From Bacteroidota bacterium (GTDB lineage Bacteria > Bacteroidota > Ignavibacteria > Ignavibacteriales > Ignavibacteriaceae): a DNA stretch of 7,349 nt. This document shows positions 1-6,751 of this stretch, one piece after another; the first letter of the stretch is position 1; each line of letters opens with the position of its first letter. Where the stretch lies: contig JAJYCM010000134.1 of the NCBI GenBank assembly GCA_021778375.1, positions 1 to 7,349 on the forward strand, in the 5' to 3' direction. The notes beneath the pieces are model-generated. The model saw only the letters and a list, made by a program, of their open reading frames with translations, had not been told where the DNA came from and searched no databases. The position numbers and the translations under genes are program-made.

Positions 1-1215
1 ATCTCGCTTGTAACAGCGCCAGATATAATTTTCTTCTGGGTCGCAAGAATGATTATGGCAGGGCTTCACTTCAAAAAGAATATCCCGTTTAAGGATGTTT
101 ATTTTACAAGCATAATTAGAGATCTACAAGGAAGAAAGATGAGCAAGTCGCTCGGTAATTCTCCCGACCCTCTTGACGTTATATCTGAATATGGCGCCGA
201 TGCTTTAAGATTTACTGTGATTTATTTGGCCCCGCTTGGTCAGGATGTTTTGTTCAGCTCCGAACGATGCGAGCTTGGAAGAAACTTTGCCAACAAGCTA
301 TGGAATGCGGGAAGGTTTTTACTGATGAACCTTGCTTCTCAGGAAGCGAATACTGAGCAGTTTCCCCTGGATAGAAATTTAGTTGATAAGCATCTTGATT
401 TTTCAGATCATTGGATAAATTCCCGCCTCAATCAAACATTGCTGAACATGAACAATGCAATGGATAATTTTGAAATCAACAATGCAAGCAAGTTTATTTA
501 TTCATTTGCTTGGAATGATTTCTGTGATTGGTACATTGAGCTTGCAAAGAATAGATTATATGCCGACGACGCGGAAATTAAATCTGCAGTTCTTACAAGA
601 GCACTTTTAATTTTTGAAAATCTATTAAAGATCGTTCATCCCTTTATGCCTTATATAACAGAAGAGTTATGGCAGTTAATCAAAAAGAGAAAGGATGGAG
701 AGAGCATTTCCATTTCTAACTATCCTGAGTTGAACAAATCTTTAATCAATCCAACTGCAGAAAAGGAAATGGGATTTGTTCAGGATATAATTACCGCAAT
801 TAGAAACATTCGCGGTGAAATGAATATTCCACCTTCAAAATTTATTACAGCATATTTAAGAACTTCAAACGTAGGATCACATCAAATTGAGTATATAAAA
901 AAATTAGCGCGCGTTAATCAAATAAATGTTGACGCAAATATACAAAAACCGAAAGCAAGCGCTTCGACAGTTATAAACGGATGCGAGATATATGTCCCGC
1001 TTGAAGGTTTAATAGATCTTGAAGTTGAGAAGAACAGACTGCAAAAAGAAATAGGCCGCCTTGAAAATTCTCTTGCCGGAATACAGAAAAAATTATCTAA
1101 CGAGAAATTTATATCTAACGCGGCTAAAGAAGTAGTAGAACACGAAAAAGCGAAGCAGGCTGATTGGCAGAATAATTTAATAAAGTTAAATGATATTCTT
1201 GCAAACTTAAGTTAG
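1..1215 (+). CDS. valS: Valyl-tRNA synthetase, C-terminal part (5' end outside window)
   Basis: This enzyme charges tRNA-Val with valine in the cytoplasm. The frame is open from the first base, so the gene is cut by the window edge; 404 codons remain of a family that usually has about 870-950 residues. The visible part starts in the end of the Rossmann catalytic domain (TAPDIIFFWVARM, typical of ValRS). The class I KMSKS signature lies at nt 136-150 (codons 46-50) in the context GRKMSKSLGN, and binds ATP in the activation step. An alpha-helical anticodon-binding domain follows (about codons 130-260, including the HPFMPYITEELWQ motif). From about nt 1000 to the stop there is a charged heptad-like segment (EVEKNRLQKEIGRLE and onward), which matches the C-terminal coiled-coil arm specific to ValRS and separates it from IleRS and LeuRS. 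The frame is intact to TAG at 1213-1215. Identification is firm; only the first half is unseen. Confidence 0.97.
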   Translation: MSLVTAPDIIFFWVARMIMAGLHFKKNIPFKDVYFTSIIRDLQGRKMSKSLGNSPDPLDVISEYGADALRFTVIYLAPLGQDVLFSSERCELGRNFANKLWNAGRFLLMNLASQEANTEQFPLDRNLVDKHLDFSDHWINSRLNQTLLNMNNAMDNFEINNASKFIYSFAWNDFCDWYIELAKNRLYADDAEIKSAVLTRALLIFENLLKIVHPFMPYITEELWQLIKKRKDGESISISNYPELNKSLINPTAEKEMGFVQDIITAIRNIRGEMNIPPSKFITAYLRTSNVGSHQIEYIKKLARVNQINVDANIQKPKASASTVINGCEIYVPLEGLIDLEVEKNRLQKEIGRLENSLAGIQKKLSNEKFISNAAKEVVEHEKAKQADWQNNLIKLNDILANLS

Positions 1216-1240
1216 TTATTCATCAAACACTGGATTTCCC

Positions 1241-1282
1241 TTTGGAGTAATGGAAAAAATTAGTTTATTCCATTACTCCAAA
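1241..1282. terminator. Perfect 15-bp inverted repeat downstream of valS
   Basis: TTTGGAGTAATGGAA (1241-1255) and its exact reverse complement (1268-1282) enclose a 12-base loop. It begins 25 bases after the valS stop and ends 55 bases before the next start, so a role in ending or stabilising the valS transcript is the natural reading. No T-run follows the right arm on either strand, and the stem is only moderately GC-rich, so it is not a textbook Rho-independent terminator. A binding site for a dimeric protein is the alternative. Confidence 0.5.
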
Positions 1283-1337
1283 ATTCCACTTTCCCAGAGT
1301 TAGGTAAAACAATTTTAACAATTATATAGGAGTAAAT

Positions 1338-1835
1338 ATGTATTATAAAATTTCGGATTTCGAAAATGATTGGGCATACGAATCGCAAGCAACCACGAAG
1401 GTTCTGAATAATATCACTGATGAGTCGCTAAATCAAAAAGTATACGAAGATGGTCGTACTCTCGGAGTACTTGCCTGGCACTTAGTTACATCGTTGGAGA
1501 CTATGCCTGCTCACGCAGGTATATTACCACAGAAAGCACCAAACACCAATGTTCCCAAAAATGCAAAAACGATAGTTGCAGAATATGAGAAAGTATCAAA
1601 AATTTTGATTGATACTTTAGTTGAAAAATGGACAGATGATTCCTTAAAGGATGATATTCCAATGTTTGGGCAAACCTGGAAAAAAGGAAATGTGCTTTCA
1701 TCTATTATTCTTCATCAGACACATCATCGCGGGCAAATTACCGTGTTGATGCGACAGGCTGGACTAAAAGTCCCGGGTGTTTATGGCCCGGCAAAAGAAG
1801 AATGGGCTTCAATGAATATGAATTCGCCACAGTGA
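1338..1835 (+). CDS. DinB family protein (putative metal-dependent hydrolase/transferase)
   Basis: The 165-residue product has the usual length of the DinB/YfiT-like four-helix-bundle family. These are soluble proteins that bind a divalent metal through three histidines; some members are thiol-dependent transferases, but most have no known substrate. The expected ligands are visible: His48 in LGVLAWHLV, and the His126/His129/His130 cluster in ILHQTHHRGQITVLMRQ, the family's hallmark second motif. The C-terminal GLKVPGVYGP segment is also typical. There is no signal peptide or membrane segment, so it should be cytoplasmic. The start is well supported by AGGAG at 1328-1332, five bases before the ATG. 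It sits alone between the valS hairpin and the next gene, with 107 bases downstream, so it is probably monocistronic. A weak 6-bp stem (1831-1836/1843-1848) overlaps its stop codon. Family assignment is confident; substrate and pathway cannot be told from the sequence. Confidence 0.9.
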   Translation: MYYKISDFENDWAYESQATTKVLNNITDESLNQKVYEDGRTLGVLAWHLVTSLETMPAHAGILPQKAPNTNVPKNAKTIVAEYEKVSKILIDTLVEKWTDDSLKDDIPMFGQTWKKGNVLSSIILHQTHHRGQITVLMRQAGLKVPGVYGPAKEEWASMNMNSPQ

Positions 1836-1884
1836 AAAATAATTCACTTCTTAAAAAAATGTGATGAATCCAATATAGCCTTAG

Positions 1885-1903
1885 TAAATATTTCTAAATA
1901 TTT
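1885..1903 (+). repeat. Tandem 9-base repeat upstream of the beta-barrel gene
   Basis: TAAATATTT occurs at 1885-1893 and again at 1895-1903, a period of 10 bases or about one helical turn. Each copy contains the palindrome AAATATTT. It lies 40-58 bases before the chosen start of the next gene, where an operator or promoter could be, but AT-rich repeats of this size also arise by chance. Confidence 0.4.
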
Positions 1904-1942
1904 GTGGCTGATGTTATTTATTCAACTACAAACGGAGCTACT

Positions 1943-2434
1943 ATGAAAAAATATTTGTTGGGAATACTTTTTGTCGCAACTGTTACATACAATTTGTTTG
2001 CTCAATCACCGGGTAGAAAAAATTTAGGCTTTGGAATCATTCTTGGAGAACCAACCGGAGTTACTGTTAAATATTGGACGGATTTTGACAATGCATTTGT
2101 CTTTGGTCTTGGCTCTTCATATTTCGGAAGCCCGCGGCTAGATGCGGATTATCTTTGGCACTTTAACGCTTTTAATTCAGATATGGCAAATTTATATGCC
2201 GGTCCTGGACTTGCATTAGGCTTTGGAGAAGGACACGGCTTTTGGGATAAAACATTCAGAGCAAACAGTGGAACTGCACTTGGTATCCGGGGAGTTTTTG
2301 GAGTGGATGTTCTTCCACGTCGTACCCCGCTTGAAATATTCGGTGAAATCGGAGTGCTTGTAGGTTTAACTCCTGATTTTGGTTCAGGTATTGACGGTGC
2401 TATCGGAATAAGATTTTATCCTTCCTTAAATTAA
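1943..2434 (+). CDS. Small secreted beta-barrel-like protein, possibly DUF3996-like
   Basis: The 163-residue product has a clear signal peptide (MKKYLLGILFVATVTYNLFA, likely cut before Gln21), so it is exported, probably to the outer membrane. The mature part is rich in Gly and aromatic residues with alternating hydrophobic stretches and short turns (GIILGEPTGVTVKYW, LYAGPGLALGFGEG, FGEIGVLVGL) and ends in GIDGAIGIRFYPSLN. This pattern fits a small eight-strand-type barrel and resembles the DUF3996 group of predicted outer-membrane barrels; the family name comes from memory of the motif style and is moderate only. The frame is open upstream to a GTG at 1904, but ATG 1943 is preferred because GGAG (1934-1937) sits five bases before it and the signal peptide then begins normally. 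No function can be assigned. It looks monocistronic; hairpins follow at 2485-2510 and 2565-2597. Confidence 0.8.
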   Translation: MKKYLLGILFVATVTYNLFAQSPGRKNLGFGIILGEPTGVTVKYWTDFDNAFVFGLGSSYFGSPRLDADYLWHFNAFNSDMANLYAGPGLALGFGEGHGFWDKTFRANSGTALGIRGVFGVDVLPRRTPLEIFGEIGVLVGLTPDFGSGIDGAIGIRFYPSLN

Positions 2435-2484
2435 TTTTAAAGAATAACTAGTGTCACACAAAGGATTATTACCTAATGCAAAAC

Positions 2485-2510
2485 CTCCGAGGTTTTCCTA
2501 AACCTCGGAG
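2485..2510. terminator. GC-rich 11-bp hairpin downstream of barrel gene
   Basis: CTCCGAGGTTT (2485-2495) pairs exactly with AAACCTCGGAG (2500-2510) around the loop TCCT. The left arm is also part of a near-palindrome by itself (AAACCTC-C-GAGGTTT, 2481-2495), so two competing folds exist. Only TTATT follows the right arm, making it a weak terminator but a stable structure, 50 bases after the barrel gene's stop. Palindromes of this form often recur in a genome as REP-like elements; this cannot be tested here. Confidence 0.55.
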
Positions 2511-2530
2511 TTATTCCACTACCAGTCTAA

Positions 2531-2555
2531 TTGAAATTGTCTGCGTAACATGAGT
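2531..2555 (+). repeat. 25-base repeat, left copy (inverted relative to 7206-7230)
   Basis: The 25 bases starting TTGAAATTGTCTGCG and ending TAACATGAGT match, without mismatch, the reverse complement of 7206-7230. The identity stops abruptly on both sides. The copy lies between two hairpins, the second being a clear terminator that begins 9 bases later. It does not fold on itself. It is most likely one member of a dispersed intergenic repeat family. Confidence 0.9.
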
Positions 2556-2564
2556 GAATAACTA

Positions 2565-2597
2565 ATAGGCGAAGCCATATTTCGCCTATCGTTTTTT
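2565..2597 (+). terminator. Rho-independent terminator
   Basis: ATAGGCGAA (2565-2573) pairs perfectly with TTCGCCTAT (2581-2589) across a 7-base loop, followed after CG by six Ts (2592-2597). This is the standard stem plus U-tract arrangement on the plus strand. It probably ends transcription from the barrel gene 131 bases upstream, or of an unannotated short transcript covering 2435-2590. Confidence 0.8.
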
Positions 2598-2618
2598 CCC
2601 GTCTATCATCCTTAAAAA

Positions 2619-2644
2619 CCACTAATACTAAAATATCCACTAAT
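2619..2644 (+). repeat. Direct repeat CCACTAAT, 18-base period
   Basis: CCACTAAT occurs at 2619-2626 and 2637-2644. The spacing suggests two sites on nearly the same DNA face, between the terminator and the putative kinase promoter. LytTR regulators bind paired direct repeats spaced about two turns apart, but this sequence does not match the usual LytTR half-site, so autoregulation is only a possibility. Confidence 0.3.
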
Positions 2645-2676
2645 CTGACCGGAATAAATTATTTTCTCTTAGCGAT

Positions 2677-2684
2677 TATAAAAT
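2677..2684 (+). promoter_or_regulatory. Possible -10 element for the kinase-regulator operon
   Basis: TATAAAAT stands 80 bases after the terminator and upstream of the kinase gene, where a promoter for the operon is needed. There is no good -35 hexamer at the proper distance (bases 2654-2659 read ATAAAT), so this rests on one element only. Confidence 0.25.
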
Positions 2685-2704
2685 GTTGTGGGCTTTTTAT
2701 TTGC

Positions 2705-2767
2705 CTCCTTTAATTATTCTCCCAAAAGGAGAAAATAAAATTTAAGTGGTAACTAAACTTTTACCAC
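2705..2767 (+). promoter_or_regulatory. Hairpin-forming leader of the histidine kinase transcript
   Basis: Three short inverted repeats cluster here. CTCCTTT (2705-2711) pairs with AAAGGAG (2725-2731). TTCTCC (2717-2722) pairs with GGAGAA (2728-2733) around five bases, competing for the same GGAG. GTGGTAA (2746-2752) pairs with TTACCAC (2761-2767). The first two would hide the ribosome-binding-like AAGGAG and the third would hide the GTG at 2746. If that GTG is ever used as a start, translation could be controlled by structure; otherwise this is untranslated leader. Confidence 0.3.
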
Positions 2768-2892
2768 GCGAAGTTTTTCTTTTAGAACGGTTAAGATTAT
2801 ATTTAATGAAAACGAATTTAATTGATTTGGCTGGATTAAACATATCTGCAAGACCTACGACTTCCGAGGGAGGAAAAAATCATAATATCCAC

Positions 2893-3954
2893 ATGAACAG
2901 AAAAAAAACTTATTGGATTAGCCAGTTATCCGGCTGGGCTTTTTTTGCTCTCATTAATATTACCATCACTACTTCCTTTGATCACTTATCATGGCAAAAG
3001 CTGATATTGATTCTTTATCTCAGTTTCATGGGCATTTCATTTACTCATATTTTTCGGTACTTCATAAAAAAAAACGGATGGGTCAATCTTACTCTAAAGA
3101 AAATAGTGCCGCGTGTTCTAATTGCCTCCTTTATAATAGGCTCATTGATGTTTTTCTTGTATTTTCTTGCAAATGTTGAAACAGGCATTATCCATATTAC
3201 TAGATTACATGTTGCTCCACCCTTAATGGGTATTCTAAATTTGAGCGGCATAATCTTGTCATGGGCTTTGATTTATTTTTCAATTCACTTTTTTGAAAAT
3301 TATAAGCGAGCGGAAATTGAATCGCTAATCTGGGAAGCTGCAGTAAAAGATTTTGAGCTAAGAACTTTAAAGTCACAGCTTAATCCACATTTTATGTTCA
3401 ATGCTTTGAACAGCATAAGAGCATTAATTGAAGAGGAGCCATCAAGTGCACAGACTGCAGTTACAAAGTTATCCAACATTTTAAGATATTCTTTGAAAAT
3501 GGAGAGAACTGAAACAGTTTCGCTAGAAGAGGAGATGCAAGCAGTTGAAGATTATCTTGCCCTTGAAGCAATTAGATTTGAAGAAAGATTAAAATATAAA
3601 ATCGAAATCGATCCAAAATCAGCCAAAATTGAAATTCCCCCCTTGATGATCCAGACTTTAGTGGAAAACGGAATTAAACATGGGATCTCAAAAATTACCG
3701 AAGGCGGAACTATTCTTGTCTCAACCAAAAGTAACGATTCCGAACTTCGGATTAAAATAAAAAACAGCGGCTGTTTTGATGAAAATGCTCTTCAAAAATC
3801 AAGCGGTTTCGGCATCAATAATACAAAGCACCGACTTCATCTTATCTATGGCGAGAAGGCATTCTTTTCAATTAAGAACGAAACTGAAAATGAAGTAACT
3901 GCAGAAATTGTAATTCCAATTGGAGGATTAAAAAATGAAAGCATTAATAATTGA
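2893..3954 (+). CDS. Membrane sensor histidine kinase, LytS/YehU-like (His_kinase family)
   Basis: With ATG 2893 the product has 353 residues. Four hydrophobic segments (about residues 7-27, 37-57, 75-95 and 111-134) form a membrane sensor part with short loops and no large periplasmic domain. A charged linker helix follows. The catalytic part is of the His_kinase type: phospho-acceptor His166 in QLNPHFMFNALNSIR, the ATP-binding N-box LVENGIKHGI (256-265), the IKNSG segment (289-293) and the glycine box SGFGINNTKHRL (about 303-314). It should autophosphorylate and pass phosphate to the regulator whose gene overlaps by 20 bases. The frame is open to GTG 2746, but a start at MNRKKTYWISQLSGW matches the way such kinases usually begin. 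That ATG lacks a well-spaced Shine-Dalgarno: GAGGGAGGA ends 18 bases before it. The signal sensed is unknown. Confidence 0.9.
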   Translation: MNRKKTYWISQLSGWAFFALINITITTSFDHLSWQKLILILYLSFMGISFTHIFRYFIKKNGWVNLTLKKIVPRVLIASFIIGSLMFFLYFLANVETGIIHITRLHVAPPLMGILNLSGIILSWALIYFSIHFFENYKRAEIESLIWEAAVKDFELRTLKSQLNPHFMFNALNSIRALIEEEPSSAQTAVTKLSNILRYSLKMERTETVSLEEEMQAVEDYLALEAIRFEERLKYKIEIDPKSAKIEIPPLMIQTLVENGIKHGISKITEGGTILVSTKSNDSELRIKIKNSGCFDENALQKSSGFGINNTKHRLHLIYGEKAFFSIKNETENEVTAEIVIPIGGLKNESINN

Positions 3955-4654
3955 CGACGAAAGATTGGCGCGTGTAGAATTGCGAAGGTTGTTATCGCCA
4001 TTCAAAGAAATTAATATTGTCGGTGAAGCAATAAATGCCGATGATGCAAAAAGTAAAATCAATGAGCTGAACCCCGATCTTATTTTTCTTGATATTCAAA
4101 TGCCGGGTAAAAATGGATTTGAACTACTTGAGGAATTAGACAGAGTTCCTATAGTAATTTTTACTACTGCTTATGATGAATATGCACTGAAAGCCTTTGA
4201 GTATAATGCCATGGATTATTTACTAAAGCCGATTGAACCTAAACGACTTGAAGAAACAGTTAAAAAAATTGTCGAAAGAAATAGGAAAACAATAACACAA
4301 GATTCTGAAAATCCAATCTTAACCGAAACAGACCAGGTTTTCGTCAAAGACGGCGAAAGATGCTGGTTCGTTAAACTTGAGTCAGTAAGGCTATTTGAAT
4401 CTGAAGGAAATTATGTCAGACTTTATTTTGAAGAAAATAAACCGCTAATTCTTCGCACATTGAATTATCTTGATGAAAGATTAGACAGCAGAACCTTCTT
4501 TAGGGCTAACCGCAAACATATAATAAATCTTAAGTACATTGAAAATATTGAACCGTGGATGAACGGCGGGTTGCTTGTAAAATTAAAGGGTGGTGTAAAG
4601 ATAGAAGTATCTCGCAGGCAAGCGATTAAATTTAAAGACAGGCTTAGCTTGTAG
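3935..4654 (+). CDS. LytTR-family response regulator
   Basis: The 239-residue DNA-binding regulator has two domains. Residues 1-115 form a receiver with acidic Asp7/Asp8, phospho-acceptor Asp53 in LIFLDIQMPG, the conserved Thr78 in FTTAYDEYA and Lys98 in LLKPIEP. Residues about 132-238 form a LytTR domain, with the family's VRLFESEGNYVRLYF and FFRANRKHIINLKYIENIEP segments; this domain binds DNA mainly through beta strands at paired direct repeats. The gene starts inside the kinase gene (overlap 3935-3954) with GGAGG at 3922-3926, eight bases before the ATG, so the two are co-transcribed and probably translationally coupled. All key receiver residues are present, so it should be phosphorylatable. 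The stop lies 8 bases from the end of the convergent receptor gene, with no terminator between them. Targets are unknown. Confidence 0.95.
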   Translation: MKALIIDDERLARVELRRLLSPFKEINIVGEAINADDAKSKINELNPDLIFLDIQMPGKNGFELLEELDRVPIVIFTTAYDEYALKAFEYNAMDYLLKPIEPKRLEETVKKIVERNRKTITQDSENPILTETDQVFVKDGERCWFVKLESVRLFESEGNYVRLYFEENKPLILRTLNYLDERLDSRTFFRANRKHIINLKYIENIEPWMNGGLLVKLKGGVKIEVSRRQAIKFKDRLSL

Positions 4655-4662
4655 CCCATTAA

Positions 4663-6582
4663 TCAATTGAATAGCTCCCACGCAATTCCAAATCGGATGC
4701 TTCTTCCTGGCATTGGGTAATAAGGAATGATGTAATAATTTGTACCCAATAAATTTTCCCAGGTAAAATATACCATTGCAACTTTTCTGATTTCACCGGA
4801 CAGTGTAAAGTCAATTCGTGTTGAAGCCGGAATATCGGCGCCCAATGTGTATCTTGATTTTCCTGTGTAATATGACACGAACCCGGTTTTTAGGTTCAAA
4901 TTTGAGTTGAAAAGTATATCGCGGTAATAGATTCCTACACTTGACTTTGTTTTAGGGAATTCATAAAACAAGCTTGAGATGTTTTGCTGCCAATAAAATG
5001 AAGACGCTGTTTCAAGATAAATTTTCCAAATTGAATAATTCAAATTAAGACTAAAGCCGGATATGTTTGAAATGTAATTAGTATCCGGAGTTAGAAAGGA
5101 ATATTGTTGAGGTTCGAAATTATTCCGTTTAAAATATTTCAGGTCTACAAATAGATTTTCAAAGTGAGTCATTAAACCGGATTCGAAGTTGCTTAGACTT
5201 TTTAATGATATTGCTGTCTGATAGTTGGAAAATCCTAAATAGAATTTATAATACTTAAAAAATTTATAAGTAAGATCGAATCCTAAACCGGCAAAATTAT
5301 TTCTTTGAAATAGAAGATATTGTGCCTGAGATTGGTTTGAATATTTGCAGAAAACTGCCGGAACGAGGCTGCTGTCAATCAAATTAGCCGACAAGATTGC
5401 AGATAAGAAAAATACTTTTTCATGAAATGGGTATAACAGCGACGATATATTTGAAAATGAAGTGTATTTGAAATCAGTTTCTTCATAATTTCCGATTAAT
5501 GAAATGTTAAAGATACTTTTGCTATAATCCTGTCTTAAAGAAATTCCATAAGTTTTATTTTGGTCAATATTATTCAAATTTAACGTATCAACGAAGTCGT
5601 TTAACTGGTCCATGCTGAATTTGTAAAAAATATTAATATCAGTAAAACTATTCTTTGAAAAGTTGCTTAATAGATGCAGGTCAAAAAAATGTCTTTTTGT
5701 GCTTAGATGCCGGTAAGGAGAGATTACAGGCCAACCAATAAAATCATAATAAGTTTGTCCAAGAATTGATGGAATAGAGCTATCAGCATTTACTCCGCCG
5801 TTCAGGCCAATTTCTGAATGAACAAAATCGTAAGAAGCTATTAAATTTATCTTGTCCGATAAAAAATATTTAAGATTTACATTCGCCTGCCAAGTGCTGA
5901 AAGCGCTATTGGCATAGCTGCTGTCAGTTTTTCTATTTGTCACATCAAAGGAAATAGAGAATTTTTTAAATATCCTTTCATTAAAGAGCATGTTAATTAA
6001 TGCTTCGCCATAAGGACCTTGATAATATTTAATACGCGAGTAAGGTTCCCGAACTGTAATATCTCTTGAAATGAAATTAACTGAAGCTGGATTGCTTACT
6101 GAGCCGAATAAAAATCCCCTCGGCAGCGGAATAATTTCAACCGAATCGACGGATTCCGATTGAACTTCATTCAAGTCAAAGTTATTTGTAAGCATGTTGT
6201 TTTGAAGAATCCCGTTTTGTAAAAAACTTATTCCGCCGAAACCCAGGCCGTAAAGCATAACTTCATTTGGCTGCCCAATAAATCCAAGGTCTCTTACAAA
6301 GCTCAAAGCAAATGGTTTAAAAAAATCACCGGCATAACGGTAATCAAGTCTGTCAATAATTTTTCGGTCAATAAAAATACTGTTGTCCTCAAGAGCTTTT
6401 TGAAAGATATAAATAAGTGTGTCCGGAATAATTTTCATTGTATCTTTTACGGAAAGGGAATCTTTCGATTTATCTTTTATCATACCTGGAATTACAGAAT
6501 CCGGCTTTGCTACAAGCGAATCGCGCGTTTGCGGGTAAAGATTTATAAAGAAAAATAAAAGTAGTATTGGAAGAAATTTCAT
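4663..6582 (-). CDS. TonB-dependent-receptor-like outer-membrane protein (plug plus barrel)
   Basis: With ATG at 6582-6580 the product has 639 residues. A signal peptide (MKFLPILLLFFFINLYPQ) is followed by a polar Ser/Asp/Lys linker (to about residue 50). A region resembling the TonB receptor plug comes next (about 65-175; GFIGQPNEVMLYG, FLQNGILQNN, DSVEIIPLPRG). A long C-terminal part has alternating hydrophobic and aromatic strands and ends WENLLGTNYYIIPYYPMPGR then FGIAWELFN, the typical close of such a barrel. I see no TonB box and no carboxypeptidase-like N-terminal domain, so whether transport is TonB-driven is open. The terminal residue is Asn after Phe, not Phe itself. The frame extends to ATG 6621, adding 13 residues, but the shorter start gives a normal signal peptide and a promoter-like sequence at 6633-6661 would leave the longer form almost no leader; neither start has a clear ribosome-binding site. 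Substrate unknown. Confidence 0.85.
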   Translation of the reverse strand: MKFLPILLLFFFINLYPQTRDSLVAKPDSVIPGMIKDKSKDSLSVKDTMKIIPDTLIYIFQKALEDNSIFIDRKIIDRLDYRYAGDFFKPFALSFVRDLGFIGQPNEVMLYGLGFGGISFLQNGILQNNMLTNNFDLNEVQSESVDSVEIIPLPRGFLFGSVSNPASVNFISRDITVREPYSRIKYYQGPYGEALINMLFNERIFKKFSISFDVTNRKTDSSYANSAFSTWQANVNLKYFLSDKINLIASYDFVHSEIGLNGGVNADSSIPSILGQTYYDFIGWPVISPYRHLSTKRHFFDLHLLSNFSKNSFTDINIFYKFSMDQLNDFVDTLNLNNIDQNKTYGISLRQDYSKSIFNISLIGNYEETDFKYTSFSNISSLLYPFHEKVFFLSAILSANLIDSSLVPAVFCKYSNQSQAQYLLFQRNNFAGLGFDLTYKFFKYYKFYLGFSNYQTAISLKSLSNFESGLMTHFENLFVDLKYFKRNNFEPQQYSFLTPDTNYISNISGFSLNLNYSIWKIYLETASSFYWQQNISSLFYEFPKTKSSVGIYYRDILFNSNLNLKTGFVSYYTGKSRYTLGADIPASTRIDFTLSGEIRKVAMVYFTWENLLGTNYYIIPYYPMPGRSIRFGIAWELFN

Positions 6583-6632
6583 TCTGGTTAAGGCTAAAGT
6601 TTTTCTCTCGTTAAAGATCATTATGAAAATAA

Positions 6633-6661
6633 ATAATAAAAGTTTAAGCTACAAAAAGCAA
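6633..6661 (-). promoter_or_regulatory. Candidate promoter of the receptor-like gene
   Basis: On the minus strand TTGCTT (6661-6656) is followed after exactly 17 bases by TATTAT (6638-6633), a fair match to a vegetative promoter. Transcription would begin near 6626, about 45 bases before the preferred ATG at 6582 but only about 5 before the ATG at 6621. The surroundings are AT-rich, so chance matches are likely. Confidence 0.35.
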
Positions 6662-6751
6662 AAAGCGGGTAAAAGAAAAATTTGACACGATTAAAAGCCC
6701 TAATTATCAGTCATTTGCGATTTACAGAGCTCAAAAAATAATTGATAAATC

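Larger units (their letters stand above)
2435..2892. other. Long intergenic region between barrel gene and histidine kinase
   Basis: About 460 bases without a confident gene. From left to right it holds a GC-rich hairpin (2485-2510), one copy of the 25-base repeat (2531-2555), a Rho-independent terminator (2565-2597), a direct repeat of CCACTAAT (2619-2644), a -10-like TATAAAAT (2677-2684) and two or three hairpins around AAGGAG and a GTG codon (2705-2767). The kinase frame is open back to GTG 2746, so 2746-2892 could be translated as a 49-residue extension, but its sequence (basic, leucine-rich at first, then polar) has no recognised domain. I think it is leader. Confidence 0.6.

Noticed and set aside
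1831..1848. Stem AGTGAA/TTCACT at the end of the DinB gene as a terminator
   Set aside because: Only 6 bp, AT-rich, overlapping the stop codon and followed by an A-run instead of a T-run.
1904..1942. GTG start at 1904 for the barrel protein, adding 13 residues
   Set aside because: It places a polar stretch before the signal peptide and has no ribosome-binding site, while ATG 1943 has GGAG five bases upstream.
2746..2892. 49-residue N-terminal extension of the histidine kinase as real protein
   Set aside because: No recognisable domain, and the kinase begins in the usual way for its family at ATG 2893. Kept only as an alternative.
3045..3251. Minus-strand open frame inside the histidine kinase gene
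   Set aside because: It lies wholly within a well-supported gene in another frame, has no recognised motif and no ribosome-binding site; a shadow frame.
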